64,000 nucleotides of DNA from Lachnospiraceae bacterium (GCA_014803415.1 JAAVBZ010000046.1:1-64000); one strand, 5' to 3'; positions 25,509 to 35,012 are shown, counted from the stretch's first letter. The notes: generated from the sequence alone by a model not told the origin. Numbers and translations: made by a program.

Positions 25509-28500
25509 TTATTTCAAAATATCTTGAAGCGTCTGCATCAGCTTTTCTATATCGATGGGCTTTGCCACATATCCGTTCATTCCGGATTCTATAGCTTCCT
25601 TCCGATTCTCCTCAAAAGCATTGGCAGTCATTGCCACAATGGGAATTGCCGCCTTGGCAGCATCATCCAGCTCCCGGATGGCTCTTGTCGCCTGATAGCC
25701 GTTCATGATAGGCATCTGGACATCCATCAGGATCAGATCATAGGTATCAGCAGGATTCTCTTTCATCCGCTCCACGGCTATGGTTCCGTCCTCCGCCGTA
25801 TCAACAATGAAACCGGCGCATCCCAAAATCTCCTGCGCAATTTCCTGATTCAGCTCATTATCTTCTACCAGCAGGATTCTCTTACCGTCAAAATGCAGCT
25901 CAGGTACGCTCTCTTCCTCTGTGCTTTCCTGATCCATATAAGGTGCTGCCAGAATACCCCGCAGCTCCGAAAGGAAGATCGGCTTAGAGCAGAACGCTGT
26001 AACGCCTGCCTCTCTGGCTTCTTCCTCAATATCCGTCCAGTCATAGGCAGTAAGTATGATAATAGGCGTCAAATCCCCGATGATCTTGCGGATCCGGCGG
26101 ACAAGCTCTATACCATTCATATCCGGCATGAGCCAATCGATGATGTATGCACTGTAAGGCTCGTTCTGTTCCAGCGCAAACTCCGTACGGATGATCGCTT
26201 CCTTTCCCAGAGTGGTCCAGTCGGGGTGCATACCAATAGCGGACAGCATCTTACAGGCACTGACACAGGTATTTACGTCATCGTCCACCACCAGAGCCCT
26301 TAGATCCACCAGCTGCTCCAGCCGCTGAGACTTCATTGGACTGTCGGGAACTTTAAAACGAAAAGCTACGGTAAACTCCGATCCCTTTCCTTCTTCGCTG
26401 TCCACCGTGATCGTGCCTCCCATCATATCCACGATATTTTTAGTAATGGCAAGCCCCAGACCGGTTCCCTGAATGCCGCTTACAGTAGCGGTCTGTTCCC
26501 TCTCAAAAGGCTCAAAAACATGCTGCAAAAATACATTGCTCATGCCGATGCCCGTATCCCTGACGTGGAATTCGTATGAAGCGCTGCCTTCCTGCGCTTC
26601 AGAGGTCTGGATAACGCGGACGCTGACCATACCGCCAGGCTTTGTATATTTCAGGGCGTTGCTCAGAATATTCAGCAGCACCTGATTCAGGCGCAGCTTA
26701 TCACAGATGATCGTCTCGTTTACCACATCCAGAGTGTCTATATAGAATTCCAGCTGCCTTGCTTTCACGTCAGCCTGGACAATGGTCTTCAGATCGTGCA
26801 TGATCTCCGGAAGGCTGGCCTCCTTTTCCTCAATCTTCATCTTGCCGCTCTCGATCCGGCTCATGTCCAGCACATCATTGATCAGACTCAGCAAATGATT
26901 GCCGGAGGTCATGATCTTACCCAGATAATCCTGCACCTGTGCCTTGTTGTCTATATGGGTCACCGCCAAAGAAGTAAATCCGATGATGGCATTCATTGGC
27001 GTACGGATATCATGGGACATATTGTTGAGGAAAGTAGTCTTGGCGTTGTTGGCATACTGAGCCTGCGCCAGAGCTTCCGACAGAACTTCTTTCTGCTCCT
27101 GCTCCTTGCGGATCATCTCATCAATGTTACGGAATCCCGCAAGAATAAAACTGTCTTTTTCAAGGGCACTTTCCCCAACCTTTATATAGGTATATTGGAA
27201 ATGATGGCTTTCTCCATCTTCCTGTATACGGTAGCTCCCCATATATTCCCCATTCAAGGCTATCTGCTCTCTGACTTTGTCCAGAGAAAGAGCCTGTGCA
27301 AGCTCCTCCTGATCCTCCGGATGGACACGATCCCTGATATACTGATTCAAAATCGGAGCATAAGGCTGCTCTTCCTTAGGATCTGATTTCAATCCTTTCG
27401 TCACATAACCTTCCAATTTTATAATTCTGGCAGTACCACGCTCCTCATTGACGGCAAAAACATTCGTATAGTCACGGCTCAATGTTTCCACAATAGCGAG
27501 CTGCTCCTTCAACGCCCTGTTCGATTGTTCTGTGGTATCCAGAAGCTTCTTGTTCCACCGTCCACGCAGATATTGCACCAGAATGATACAGATAATCATG
27601 GCGAAAGACAAAACCACCATGAGCATGATCTTCGGATTGGCCTGCATATATTGCCAAAGATTCATATCCTTAATGGTATAAGAGGTATATTTTAAAACCA
27701 ATTGATTCAACATATCGTTCGACGTCTGCTGGATACATTTATTCAATATGGTGATCAGCTCATGATCTGCACTGTCACGGACATACATCCGAAACTCTAT
27801 GTTCATATCATTGGCTATACTGTAGTACAGAGAATTGGTGACGTCACGGTTTACAAACAACTGCGCCGTATAGGCATATACATATGCGGCGTCTGCCTCC
27901 CGATCCAGAACAGCCTGCATAGCAGCCTCTCTGGTCGGATAGTTCAAATATTCAACATCTCTGAAAAGCTTTTGTGTGATCAAAGTCCCGCTCTGGGAAT
28001 CCGATACCGCAATCTTTTTGATATCTCCGGAAAAATCCTGTCTTGTCACCCTTGCCACATCTGTCGACATATAGGCATCCGTATTGAACCCATAGTAAGG
28101 AGCTCCCTCCATGACAGCGCTGGAGCTGATCCTGTCAATAACCACATCCACGCTGTTGGCGTCCACTATGGCATCATAGTCCTTTCTGTCCTCTGGTATC
28201 ACGATCTCATAAGGCAGGCCGGCTATCTCCATAACACTGGCAAAATAATCCGGCAGAATACCCTTTAATTCTCCGTCCTCTACATAGGAATAGGGTTCTC
28301 TTTCGCTAAAGGCGGTTACAGTAATCTTTTTTTCTCCGGAAACTACCGCTTGAATATATTCCTTCTCGCGTTCCGTAAAGGTAAGTGCAGAGGAATAAAC
28401 CGGACCATAGTAACGGTAATACAGCACATTTTTCCAGTCGCCTTCATTTTGATCCATCTGCTCAATGGCATAATTGATTTCGTTAAGCAGCGACTTGTCG

Positions 28501-29243
28501 TCTTTTCTGACAATTGCGTAGAAGTAATCCTCCGCGATAATATCCAGTGTCCTTTCATTTTCAGCCTTTCTCAGATCGCTGGAAAGGATTGCATCAATCT
28601 CGCCATCCTGTAGAGCTGCTACAAGGGCGTCGGTATCATTGTATTCCTTTGCCTGATAGGAAAATCCCTTCTCCTGGGCAAACTCTACCAGGCTTTGGTT
28701 CTGACTGCTTCCCGCAATCTGCCCCACTGTCATTCCATTATAAGTTTCATATTCACTGCTGTGCAGCTGCGCATTATCGGCTCTGACCGAGAGAACAGTA
28801 TTGTTTCTGCCGATAGGGTGAGAAAAAGCGAATTTCTCCTCCCGCTCCTCAGTCCTCCGGGCAGTGGTTACCAGGTCGATCTCACCGTTTTCCAGCATAG
28901 TCAGCATATCGCTCCAAGAGTTGTCATATCCTGTGTACTGGAAATTCAGATGGGAATATTCGGATACCAGATCAAGAAATTCTATGCCATAGCCGGTCAG
29001 TCTGCCCTCCTCGTCCTTCATGTGATAACCCTCAAAGTAAAAGATACCGGCTTTAACCGTCCGGTTATTTGACTGTCCGTCGTCAGCTGCGGCAGTTATG
29101 GAATTTTGCAGGATAAGGATCAAGCATATTATAAATGCAAGGATTCTTTTTCTATATGCCCTGTTTACAGACTGCACCGTATCCTTTCCCTGACTGCTTT
29201 TGATCACAGAAAACCTCTTTTTATCTTCTTGAATGTTCCGCAT
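25509..29243 (-). CDS. BvgS-like hybrid sensor histidine kinase with two SBP sensor and two receiver domains
   Basis: Membrane sensor of 1244 residues. After a basic N-terminus and a signal-anchor (about 30-53) come two tandem family-3 solute-binding domains (about 62-280 and 300-520), a transmembrane helix (about 537-558), a PAS-like linker, HisKA with H-box NNMSHDIRTPMNAI (about 740), an HATPase domain (GTGLGLAI), and two receivers: one with VVDDDVN and IIDWLMPDMNG, the last with LVEDNELNQE and LMDVQMPIMNG. Such kinases sense amino acids or small ligands outside the cell. No Hpt domain and no response regulator is adjacent. AAGGAG is 7 nt before the ATG. Confidence 0.93.
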   Translation of the reverse strand: MRNIQEDKKRFSVIKSSQGKDTVQSVNRAYRKRILAFIICLILILQNSITAAADDGQSNNRTVKAGIFYFEGYHMKDEEGRLTGYGIEFLDLVSEYSHLNFQYTGYDNSWSDMLTMLENGEIDLVTTARRTEEREEKFAFSHPIGRNNTVLSVRADNAQLHSSEYETYNGMTVGQIAGSSQNQSLVEFAQEKGFSYQAKEYNDTDALVAALQDGEIDAILSSDLRKAENERTLDIIAEDYFYAIVRKDDKSLLNEINYAIEQMDQNEGDWKNVLYYRYYGPVYSSALTFTEREKEYIQAVVSGEKKITVTAFSEREPYSYVEDGELKGILPDYFASVMEIAGLPYEIVIPEDRKDYDAIVDANSVDVVIDRISSSAVMEGAPYYGFNTDAYMSTDVARVTRQDFSGDIKKIAVSDSQSGTLITQKLFRDVEYLNYPTREAAMQAVLDREADAAYVYAYTAQLFVNRDVTNSLYYSIANDMNIEFRMYVRDSADHELITILNKCIQQTSNDMLNQLVLKYTSYTIKDMNLWQYMQANPKIMLMVVLSFAMIICIILVQYLRGRWNKKLLDTTEQSNRALKEQLAIVETLSRDYTNVFAVNEERGTARIIKLEGYVTKGLKSDPKEEQPYAPILNQYIRDRVHPEDQEELAQALSLDKVREQIALNGEYMGSYRIQEDGESHHFQYTYIKVGESALEKDSFILAGFRNIDEMIRKEQEQKEVLSEALAQAQYANNAKTTFLNNMSHDIRTPMNAIIGFTSLAVTHIDNKAQVQDYLGKIMTSGNHLLSLINDVLDMSRIESGKMKIEEKEASLPEIMHDLKTIVQADVKARQLEFYIDTLDVVNETIICDKLRLNQVLLNILSNALKYTKPGGMVSVRVIQTSEAQEGSASYEFHVRDTGIGMSNVFLQHVFEPFEREQTATVSGIQGTGLGLAITKNIVDMMGGTITVDSEEGKGSEFTVAFRFKVPDSPMKSQRLEQLVDLRALVVDDDVNTCVSACKMLSAIGMHPDWTTLGKEAIIRTEFALEQNEPYSAYIIDWLMPDMNGIELVRRIRKIIGDLTPIIILTAYDWTDIEEEAREAGVTAFCSKPIFLSELRGILAAPYMDQESTEEESVPELHFDGKRILLVEDNELNQEIAQEILGCAGFIVDTAEDGTIAVERMKENPADTYDLILMDVQMPIMNGYQATRAIRELDDAAKAAIPIVAMTANAFEENRKEAIESGMNGYVAKPIDIEKLMQTLQDILK

Positions 29244-29337
29244 AGCTATGCTCCTTGTTAATCATCAACTTGGGATAAATTATTATAGCAAAAAACTTCT
29301 GCGTATTCAATAAAAGTTGGTAAAAGAATACCTGGAT

Positions 29338-30219
29338 TTACTGTTTCTCCCAATAAGTCCATTTTTCTGCAGGTTTGTAGCCAATTGCTTTATAAAAACC
29401 ATTTGCTCCCCCTGTCATATGCGTTGCGCCCAATGCTTTTGTCCTTCGATACATTTCAGACAAAGCGGCAGCGGCAAGCCCTTTGCGGCGATATTCCGGA
29501 ATTGTGCAAAGCGGTTCCATATAAGCCAGTTTATTTTCGGGAGTCCACCACATTCCGGCATAACAGGCATACTCTCCTTTTTCATCGGCAATCGTAACTG
29601 ACAGATTCGTCGTGGCGTGTGGTGCCACCTCTAATAAATAATTATTCTGCTCGTATTGGTGATTCCATGGGCCCTCATCTTGTTCATGATCAAATCCTTT
29701 CCAACAACACTTACCTCCCTTGTCCAAGTCATATTCGTCTGGATCCACAAAATGAAATCCCTTCGGCAAAGGATAATCCAATACATCATCAAAATCAAAT
29801 TGCATATCCCAATATTCTGATTTTTGATGATATCCTGCCTGTTTTGCGGCGCTCATCAAGGCGTCCTGTCCTCCGAAAAGAACTAATTGTATTTTTCCGT
29901 CTTTTATTGACATGTGGGTATCGGCATACGCAATCATTTCTGACGCCAATTCCTCATATCCGGGTTTCAAACTGAAAAAAATATCCGTCATAGGGTTTTC
30001 GTAAAAGCAAAATGCGACAATCTTGCCGTTATCCTCCCAAATGCGATTTTTATAAGAATATGTGATATCCATCCAATATGCAAAAGATGAAAAAGCATAT
30101 TCAAAAAATGGGGCGGGCACGCCATTTCTCCAGTCACGCTCATAAATATCCAGCATAAACTGATAAATTTTACCGCAGTCTGCCAATACGCTAAATTGTC
30201 TTGTTGTTATATTTTTCAT
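29338..30219 (-). CDS. GNAT-family N-acetyltransferase
   Basis: A 293-residue protein. The C-terminal half (YACYAGMWWTPENKLAYMEPLCTIPEYRRKGLAAAAL) contains the acetyl-CoA loop RRKGLA and the catalytic-region fold of GNAT enzymes; the N-terminal ~150 residues look like a degenerate second GNAT domain. The acceptor is unknown. Monocistronic, with converging or separate neighbours. Moderate AT-bias. Confidence 0.82.
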   Translation of the reverse strand: MKNITTRQFSVLADCGKIYQFMLDIYERDWRNGVPAPFFEYAFSSFAYWMDITYSYKNRIWEDNGKIVAFCFYENPMTDIFFSLKPGYEELASEMIAYADTHMSIKDGKIQLVLFGGQDALMSAAKQAGYHQKSEYWDMQFDFDDVLDYPLPKGFHFVDPDEYDLDKGGKCCWKGFDHEQDEGPWNHQYEQNNYLLEVAPHATTNLSVTIADEKGEYACYAGMWWTPENKLAYMEPLCTIPEYRRKGLAAAALSEMYRRTKALGATHMTGGANGFYKAIGYKPAEKWTYWEKQ

Positions 30220-30320
30220 TTTCCCATTCTCCTATCGCATGAATTTTATGTAGATTATTATAAAAAGGATAAAACTATCACACAAGTAGCAAGAACAGTT
30301 ATAATCAACATTGACCTAAA

Positions 30321-30349
30321 AAGACGCCTGCAGTTTATGCAAGCGTCTT
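30321..30349 (-). terminator. Terminator of the PadR-SdpI operon
   Basis: Minus-strand hairpin: AAGACGC..TGCA (30349-30338) pairs with TGCA..GCGTCTT (30333-30321) and is followed by a TTTTT tract. It lies about 20 bp after the SdpI-like stop. Confidence 0.8.
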
Positions 30350-30366
30350 AAAACTATCTATTCCAT

Positions 30367-30747
30367 CTAAAGCATTTCATTTCCATCTTTATCAAATTTC
30401 TTTACCAGGGCTCTTTCTACAAAAAAGATTGTCATAATCAATGCAATACATTCTACTGCTATAACTACGGCACCCAACTCACCTACAATATCAGCACTCT
30501 TTTCAATTGCCGGAAGCATCCCAAGTATTGACAAAGGCAGCATAACCCAGCCAATCTTCCACCATAATTTTCCGCAGTATAAATGGGCGAAATTCCATGT
30601 ACCTTGATTTTTCCTTGATCGAAAAGTCCGATAGCCATAAATTCCATTAATTGTTTTTGGCGGATTTTTTATAAACATCTTCCCTATCACAATCATCAAT
30701 ACTGGTATCATAAGATTACATATTGTCAAAAAAATCCAAAATCCCAT
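30367..30747 (-). CDS. SdpI-family membrane protein
   Basis: Membrane protein of 126 residues with three hydrophobic helices. The hallmark is the loop NGIYGYRTFRSRKNQGTWNFAHLYCGKLWW (residues about 34-63, part quoted), which matches the SdpI family YGYRTxxSxxNxxxWxxAn pattern. In Bacillus SdpI gives immunity to the SdpC toxin. Last gene of a PadR-HAAS operon; its ATG overlaps the upstream stop by 1 nt (TAATG), so translation is coupled. Confidence 0.85.
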   Translation of the reverse strand: MGFWIFLTICNLMIPVLMIVIGKMFIKNPPKTINGIYGYRTFRSRKNQGTWNFAHLYCGKLWWKIGWVMLPLSILGMLPAIEKSADIVGELGAVVIAVECIALIMTIFFVERALVKKFDKDGNEML

Positions 30748-31097
30748 TACCTGTCACTCTCCTTTTTGTAATACATACGGTCTAACTTTTCATGATATGC
30801 CATCATTGCAACTATGCCCCCTATCACTTCAATAATACACAAATATCCTGCAATTATTTCTCCAAAAAGAAGTCCGCATATAAGACAAATAATAAACCCC
30901 GCTCCTAAAAAAATCCACATAAGACCATGCTTTCGATTATAAGCTTTTACATCTGTAATCTGCTCTTTTTGAGGTGGTTTCTTTCCGGACCAAAAACCAA
31001 CCGGATCTTTACTCCTATACTGAACAATTCCTATAATTATAATAGGCGCTGCACTGATCAACAGTACTACTGAAAAAATTACTGTTTCAGCCATCAT
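30747..31097 (-). CDS. Small membrane protein (DUF3784-like)
   Basis: A 116-residue protein with three helices and a cytoplasmic loop containing DPVGFWSGKKPP and VKAYNRKHGLMW. It resembles small DUF3784-type proteins that accompany SdpI genes; I know no function. Translation-coupled to the SdpI gene, 10 bp after the HAAS gene. A second ATG one codon in is equally possible. Confidence 0.65.
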   Translation of the reverse strand: MMAETVIFSVVLLISAAPIIIIGIVQYRSKDPVGFWSGKKPPQKEQITDVKAYNRKHGLMWIFLGAGFIICLICGLLFGEIIAGYLCIIEVIGGIVAMMAYHEKLDRMYYKKESDR

Positions 31098-31107
31098 ATA
31101 ATCCCCC

Positions 31108-31755
31108 TTACCTCATGTAAATACCCGAAAGACGCATATCCTCATCGTATGTCAGCCGATAGGTAGCACTTACGTTTTCATAGGTAACTGTAATTTCTCC
31201 TATTGCAAAATGTTTGTTTCCTTGTACCAATTCTACCAAATATACTGTCCCAAACAGTTTTCGTTCTCCCCAGTCATCGGATAACATTCCTTTTACATCA
31301 TCCATTGTTTCTGCATTCAATAGTGTCTGCATCTGAGGTGTAACTCTTTCCCGTAAAGCAGTATAATCTCCTGCATCTAATAATTCTATTGTTTCTTTCA
31401 TCGCAGTTTCTACTTGCTCTTTGGAAAAATATTTGCTCTGCTCAATGTCATAACTCTTAGGAAATATCCAATATACAAATAATATCAGAAAAACCAGCAT
31501 CACAATGATAGGAATTACGATTTTCATCACTTTATTTCTTACATAACGCTTCTGCTCATTTAACGATATATTTTCGTTAAAGCTATCTGCGATTTCCTTC
31601 ACTGTTCCCATTTGCGAAATGATTTCTTCCAATCGTTCCCCCTGCTTCATCCGCATATGAATATCCAGCAGCAACTGCTTCTTAATCTCTTTTTTCTTTT
31701 TCCCATTGCACTTAATCTTTCTTGCGATAGCGTTTACATACTTTTTTGCATCCAC
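31108..31755 (-). CDS. HAAS-domain membrane protein
   Basis: A 215-residue protein. Residues 1-65 form the HAAS-like helical domain often partnered with PadR regulators (YVNAIARKIKC, KKEIKKQLLLDI, EIISQMG). Then comes a transmembrane helix (about 72-94) and a ~120-residue extracytoplasmic domain (RLTYDEDMRLSGIYMR) of unknown role. Placed 3 bp after the PadR gene, it probably relays a membrane signal. Confidence 0.75.
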   Translation of the reverse strand: MDAKKYVNAIARKIKCNGKKKKEIKKQLLLDIHMRMKQGERLEEIISQMGTVKEIADSFNENISLNEQKRYVRNKVMKIVIPIIVMLVFLILFVYWIFPKSYDIEQSKYFSKEQVETAMKETIELLDAGDYTALRERVTPQMQTLLNAETMDDVKGMLSDDWGERKLFGTVYLVELVQGNKHFAIGEITVTYENVSATYRLTYDEDMRLSGIYMR

Positions 31756-31758
31756 TGC

Positions 31759-32094
31759 CTAATCCCCCATTATCTTTGATATTCCGTCAGAAATCCGCTT
31801 CCAGACTGTCTCTATTTCATCCAGCGTTTTTTGTCCCATTTCGGTAATTTCATAATATTTTCTTGGTACTTGCTTCCCTTCTGCTTCGCTCCACTTACTT
31901 ACCACCAGCTTATCATCTTCCAGACGATAGAGTATTGGATATAATGTGCCATCCTTCAGCATAAATGTTTCTCCGCTCTTTTCTTTCATCTCCTGAATAA
32001 TCTGATATCCATATTTTGCTTCTGACTTCAGCAATCTTAAAACAAGCATATCTAAAACGCCTTTTTTCATTTGTCGTTCATATTTATCATTCAT
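31759..32094 (-). CDS. PadR-family transcriptional regulator
   Basis: Winged-helix regulator of 111 residues with the PadR pattern: VLDMLVLRLLKSEAKYGYQIIQEMKEKSG, then GTLYPILYRLEDDKLVVSKW (parts quoted), and PRKYYEITEMG. First gene of a four-gene operon ending in SdpI. A 25-bp palindrome overlaps its transcription start and is probably its own operator. PadR regulators commonly respond to envelope-active antimicrobials. Confidence 0.93.
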   Translation of the reverse strand: MNDKYERQMKKGVLDMLVLRLLKSEAKYGYQIIQEMKEKSGETFMLKDGTLYPILYRLEDDKLVVSKWSEAEGKQVPRKYYEITEMGQKTLDEIETVWKRISDGISKIMGD

Positions 32095-32104
32095 AATTTA
32101 CCTC

Positions 32105-32156
32105 ATATACTTTGTATTACAAAGTATATTATATAGTAAACATCTAATAAAGTCAA
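32105..32156 (-). promoter_or_regulatory. PadR promoter and palindromic operator
   Basis: Minus strand TTGACT (32156-32151), 17-nt spacer, TATAAT (32133-32128). Directly after it, ATATACTTTGT-att-ACAAAGTATAT (32105-32129) is an 11-bp-arm perfect palindrome that begins inside the -10 and covers +1. A dimeric PadR would block the promoter here. Confidence 0.85.
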
Positions 32157-32189
32157 CAGTTTCGAAGTTCCAGTATTTCTGCGCGTAAA

Positions 32190-32219
32190 AAGGCTTCCAG
32201 GAAAAAACCTGGAAGCCTT
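32190..32219 (-). terminator. Strong terminator after the 289-aa gene; related to the tuf terminator
   Basis: AAGGCTTCCAGG (32190-32201) pairs with CCTGGAAGCCTT (32208-32219), followed on the minus strand by TTTTTAC. The stem and the CAGTAAA preceding it resemble the terminator after tuf at 42978-43007. Confidence 0.85.
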
Positions 32220-32256
32220 AGCTTTACTGCAAAAATTATCTGTTGTAATTGCTCCT

Positions 32257-33126
32257 TTATAGGCCAAACCTCCCCATGCCCTTTATAAAAGAATCCAATC
32301 CATGCAATCTTTTCACTCTACGTAATTTAATTCCACACACATCACAAATCTGTTCCAGACATGCCTCTACAATAATATTAGTCACACGAATCTCTTTCGG
32401 GGCACCATATTGAAAAATAAAATGTATCACCATTTCCGCGAGTATTATATTCGGATCATCATCCGGTTCTGCCATTTCAAAATTTATAATCATTTCCGAT
32501 TCCGCATCTCCCAGAAGAACTAAGGCAGGATTTGCCGGACGACTGTATTTTTTATCATCTATCCTTGCTCCCATGGCTGAAATATCAGCTTCTAAGACGG
32601 CACTACTCTTCGGTGCCTCCGCTAAATCGACAAGTAATTCTTCATCAGTGATAAGCAGATTTCCAAATTGAAAAGATGTAAACGGCAATGGAGCCTCACC
32701 AAAATTCCGTGTTTTTTTATCTTTATCAAATGAAAGCAGGAGCATGTTACCATGCTCAAAGTCTACTTTCATATTTACATCATTATAATCTTTTAACGCC
32801 AGTTCCAAATCCTGAAAATATTCACTCAGACGAACCACCTCTTCTGAATCCAAATTATATGGATAATATCCCGGTTCAAAAGACAGAAAGTAAAGCCATT
32901 GATTTTTACCCCTGTAAGAATACCCCAAATCCTTAATAATCTTTCTCTGTTTATCTGTCAACTCATCACGATTTCCCCAATAGCAAGTCAGATTCCTCTG
33001 ATTGAACATGGCATATTCCGCAGTTAAATTCATATCCCAAAACTTTTCCCAAGGCTTTAACTCTTTAATTCGTGTTGCTGCCCCATACAGCACTCTCCAC
33101 TGCTCTAATGATGCTTCTTTTCTCAT
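32257..33126 (-). CDS. Hypothetical protein (DUF7309/DUF6930-like)
   Basis: A 289-residue cytoplasmic protein. The N-terminal half (LYGAATRIKELKPWEKFWD, then YPYNLDSEEVVRLSEYF) and C-terminal half (MVIHFIFQYGAPKEIRVTNI, LEQICDVCGIKLRRVKRL) recall proteins carrying DUF7309 and DUF6930; function unknown. The coding frame starts at the third of three tandem copies of the start region; two five-codon minicistrons precede it. Paired with the large gene upstream, separated by only 37 bp. Confidence 0.75.
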   Translation of the reverse strand: MRKEASLEQWRVLYGAATRIKELKPWEKFWDMNLTAEYAMFNQRNLTCYWGNRDELTDKQRKIIKDLGYSYRGKNQWLYFLSFEPGYYPYNLDSEEVVRLSEYFQDLELALKDYNDVNMKVDFEHGNMLLLSFDKDKKTRNFGEAPLPFTSFQFGNLLITDEELLVDLAEAPKSSAVLEADISAMGARIDDKKYSRPANPALVLLGDAESEMIINFEMAEPDDDPNIILAEMVIHFIFQYGAPKEIRVTNIIVEACLEQICDVCGIKLRRVKRLHGLDSFIKGMGRFGL

Positions 33127-33162
33127 GCTTCTTTTCTCATGCTTCTTTTCTCATGCTTCTCT
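33121..33162 (-). repeat. Triplicated 14-bp start-codon repeat with two coupled minicistrons
   Basis: Three copies of a 14-bp unit (33121-33134, 33135-33148, 33149-33162, the last with one changed base at the edge) each contain ATGAGAAAAGAAGC on the minus strand. The ribosome-binding site TAGGAG sits before the first ATG (33154). Because 14 is not a multiple of 3, the first two ATGs read Met-Arg-Lys-Glu-Ala-stop, and each stop overlaps the next ATG (ATGA). Only the third ATG (33126) opens the 289-codon gene. Confidence 0.85.
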
Positions 33163-33163
33163 C

Positions 33164-34936
33164 CTATTTTCTCTTAGTATCTATAAAGCCATAATTTCTC
33201 ATTGCTTCCCGAAATGCACTCCTTCGCAGATACTTATCCTTATACAATGTCATAAGTCTCTGCTTTGCACCTATTTCTCCCATTGACTCCCGCACCTCGC
33301 CCAGAGCGGCTATATACGATGCACATTCTCCATAATAGTTTCTTCGGTTTGCATCCATAATTCCTTCTGTTCGCTTTTCAAGCAGTGCTTCGATTCTTTT
33401 TACTGCACAATTTCTAATATCAGATTCCATTGGCACCATAGACTTCCATTTAAAAAATAATTGGCAAAACAAATCGTTTTCGCCTATCTCTTCAAGCCCG
33501 CAAGTGCCTTTTCTGTATTCTTCCGCTGAAAATCTCATTGCACCTTTTACTATCTTTGCCATAGCAGCAATTCCCTTATCATTCCATTGCCCCTCATGCA
33601 AGTATAACAGATACAACGCGATTCCCTGTTTCATAAAAGACCCTGTCCATCCTAATGCCTCCGATCTGTTCAATCCTTTGGCCAATACATCCTCAAACTG
33701 CCCGTCTAAAAATCTGAGCAGTAAAACCATATTGCTGTCGGGTCTGTTTTCTTCTCTCTCAGAGCATGAATAACTTCTTTCATACATCCCAAAAGAATCG
33801 CTGCTTTTATGTACGGATAATTTCATGAAGATCTTTTGAAGTTCTTCCCCTTTCTTTTCGTTTTCACAACCATTTAACAGCACCCGAAGATAATTCAGGG
33901 CAGATGTATCTGATTCAAACGCGGCAACATAACACTTTTCCAGCAGAGATAATTCCCTACCGGCTTCAATAGCATATTCAGCCGTTTTCAACGCTACCCT
34001 ACTAAGCATAATATACTTCTTTGGTATCGTCTTCATCGCTTCTATTCCTATAGATACCATATCATTTGCCGTCATATATTTCCCATTTTCCAATATATTT
34101 AAATATAATCCCGGATGGACAGCAGCATATTTTTCCGCATACTGAACCTCCAAAGGAACATCATTTAACAAGCTCACAGCTTCCAAGATAAGACGGTCAG
34201 CATCATGCCCTGCCTTATCGCCAAGATATATGATCCAGAGCGGCAAAAAATCTTCAAGCGCAGGTAATTCCTCATCTCCATGCTGCATAATTGCTTCTAA
34301 TGTGATTTCATCCCTTTTTGCATTTACAATAATCCCATACAATGCCTCCGGACGTTTGTCGGGTGTCACTGCATGATATGCACAATATACTGTGTCAAGG
34401 ATAACCTGTTTCAGATCACAGTTCAAGAGCTCATGATATACCATGTCTCCAAGAGAAAGTTCTTCATCGCCATACTCACTATCGCATAGAATTTCCATTG
34501 CAAACATTTGATTTCCAACTTCAAAGCCTTCCTTATATCTCTCCCTGTCCATACAAATATGTACAAAGTCACAGGCTTCCTCCAGCATAGCCGAAATACC
34601 GCCATTGTCTTCATAATAAAACTCCTCGTCACTATTGTCATACCAGTCATCATATTCTTCGTTCAATATTCCGGTAATAGTAACTTCCTGTGAATCAATA
34701 CTCTTTAGATTATCTCTAATGCGACTGTACATTTCATCGAATTCAATATCTTTCGTCCTATTCTCGTTTGAGGCTTTTTCCCCTTTATTCCCGGCAGATT
34801 TCAGCATCTCCAAAAAATCTTCCCTGCGGTATTCCGGAAAAACTCTCCCGATATCATGGATAAATGCAATGAGCTGCCCCGGTGAGTATTGTGCCGTAAG
34901 GGTATCTATCTGTTTTAAAAAATTTGTCAGATTCAT
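33164..34936 (-). CDS. Large hypothetical protein, helical-repeat type
   Basis: I do not recognise this 590-residue protein. It starts MNLTNFLKQIDTLTAQYS and is mostly helical, with an acidic stretch YDDWYDNSDEEFYYED (about residues 98-113) and recurring helix pairs from 130 on, similar in layout to the C-terminal part of SWIM-type zinc-finger proteins, though no zinc motif is present. ATG 34936 follows GGAG with 7-nt spacing; an upstream TTG is rejected. Ends 10 bp before the first minicistron of the next gene, so it is likely one operon. Confidence 0.6.
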   Translation of the reverse strand: MNLTNFLKQIDTLTAQYSPGQLIAFIHDIGRVFPEYRREDFLEMLKSAGNKGEKASNENRTKDIEFDEMYSRIRDNLKSIDSQEVTITGILNEEYDDWYDNSDEEFYYEDNGGISAMLEEACDFVHICMDRERYKEGFEVGNQMFAMEILCDSEYGDEELSLGDMVYHELLNCDLKQVILDTVYCAYHAVTPDKRPEALYGIIVNAKRDEITLEAIMQHGDEELPALEDFLPLWIIYLGDKAGHDADRLILEAVSLLNDVPLEVQYAEKYAAVHPGLYLNILENGKYMTANDMVSIGIEAMKTIPKKYIMLSRVALKTAEYAIEAGRELSLLEKCYVAAFESDTSALNYLRVLLNGCENEKKGEELQKIFMKLSVHKSSDSFGMYERSYSCSEREENRPDSNMVLLLRFLDGQFEDVLAKGLNRSEALGWTGSFMKQGIALYLLYLHEGQWNDKGIAAMAKIVKGAMRFSAEEYRKGTCGLEEIGENDLFCQLFFKWKSMVPMESDIRNCAVKRIEALLEKRTEGIMDANRRNYYGECASYIAALGEVRESMGEIGAKQRLMTLYKDKYLRRSAFREAMRNYGFIDTKRK

Positions 34937-35012
34937 ATCGTGTCTCCATTTTTCCAAGCAAGCCTCTTCTTGCTGCTTCTTTATGCAACAATTCTATATT
35001 CCAAAACGCGGC

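Noticed and set aside
33121-33162. Sequencing or assembly error producing the triplicate
   Set aside because: Possible, but the repeat is exact and keeps an intact gene with a well-placed ribosome-binding site, so I treat it as real and flag it for checking.
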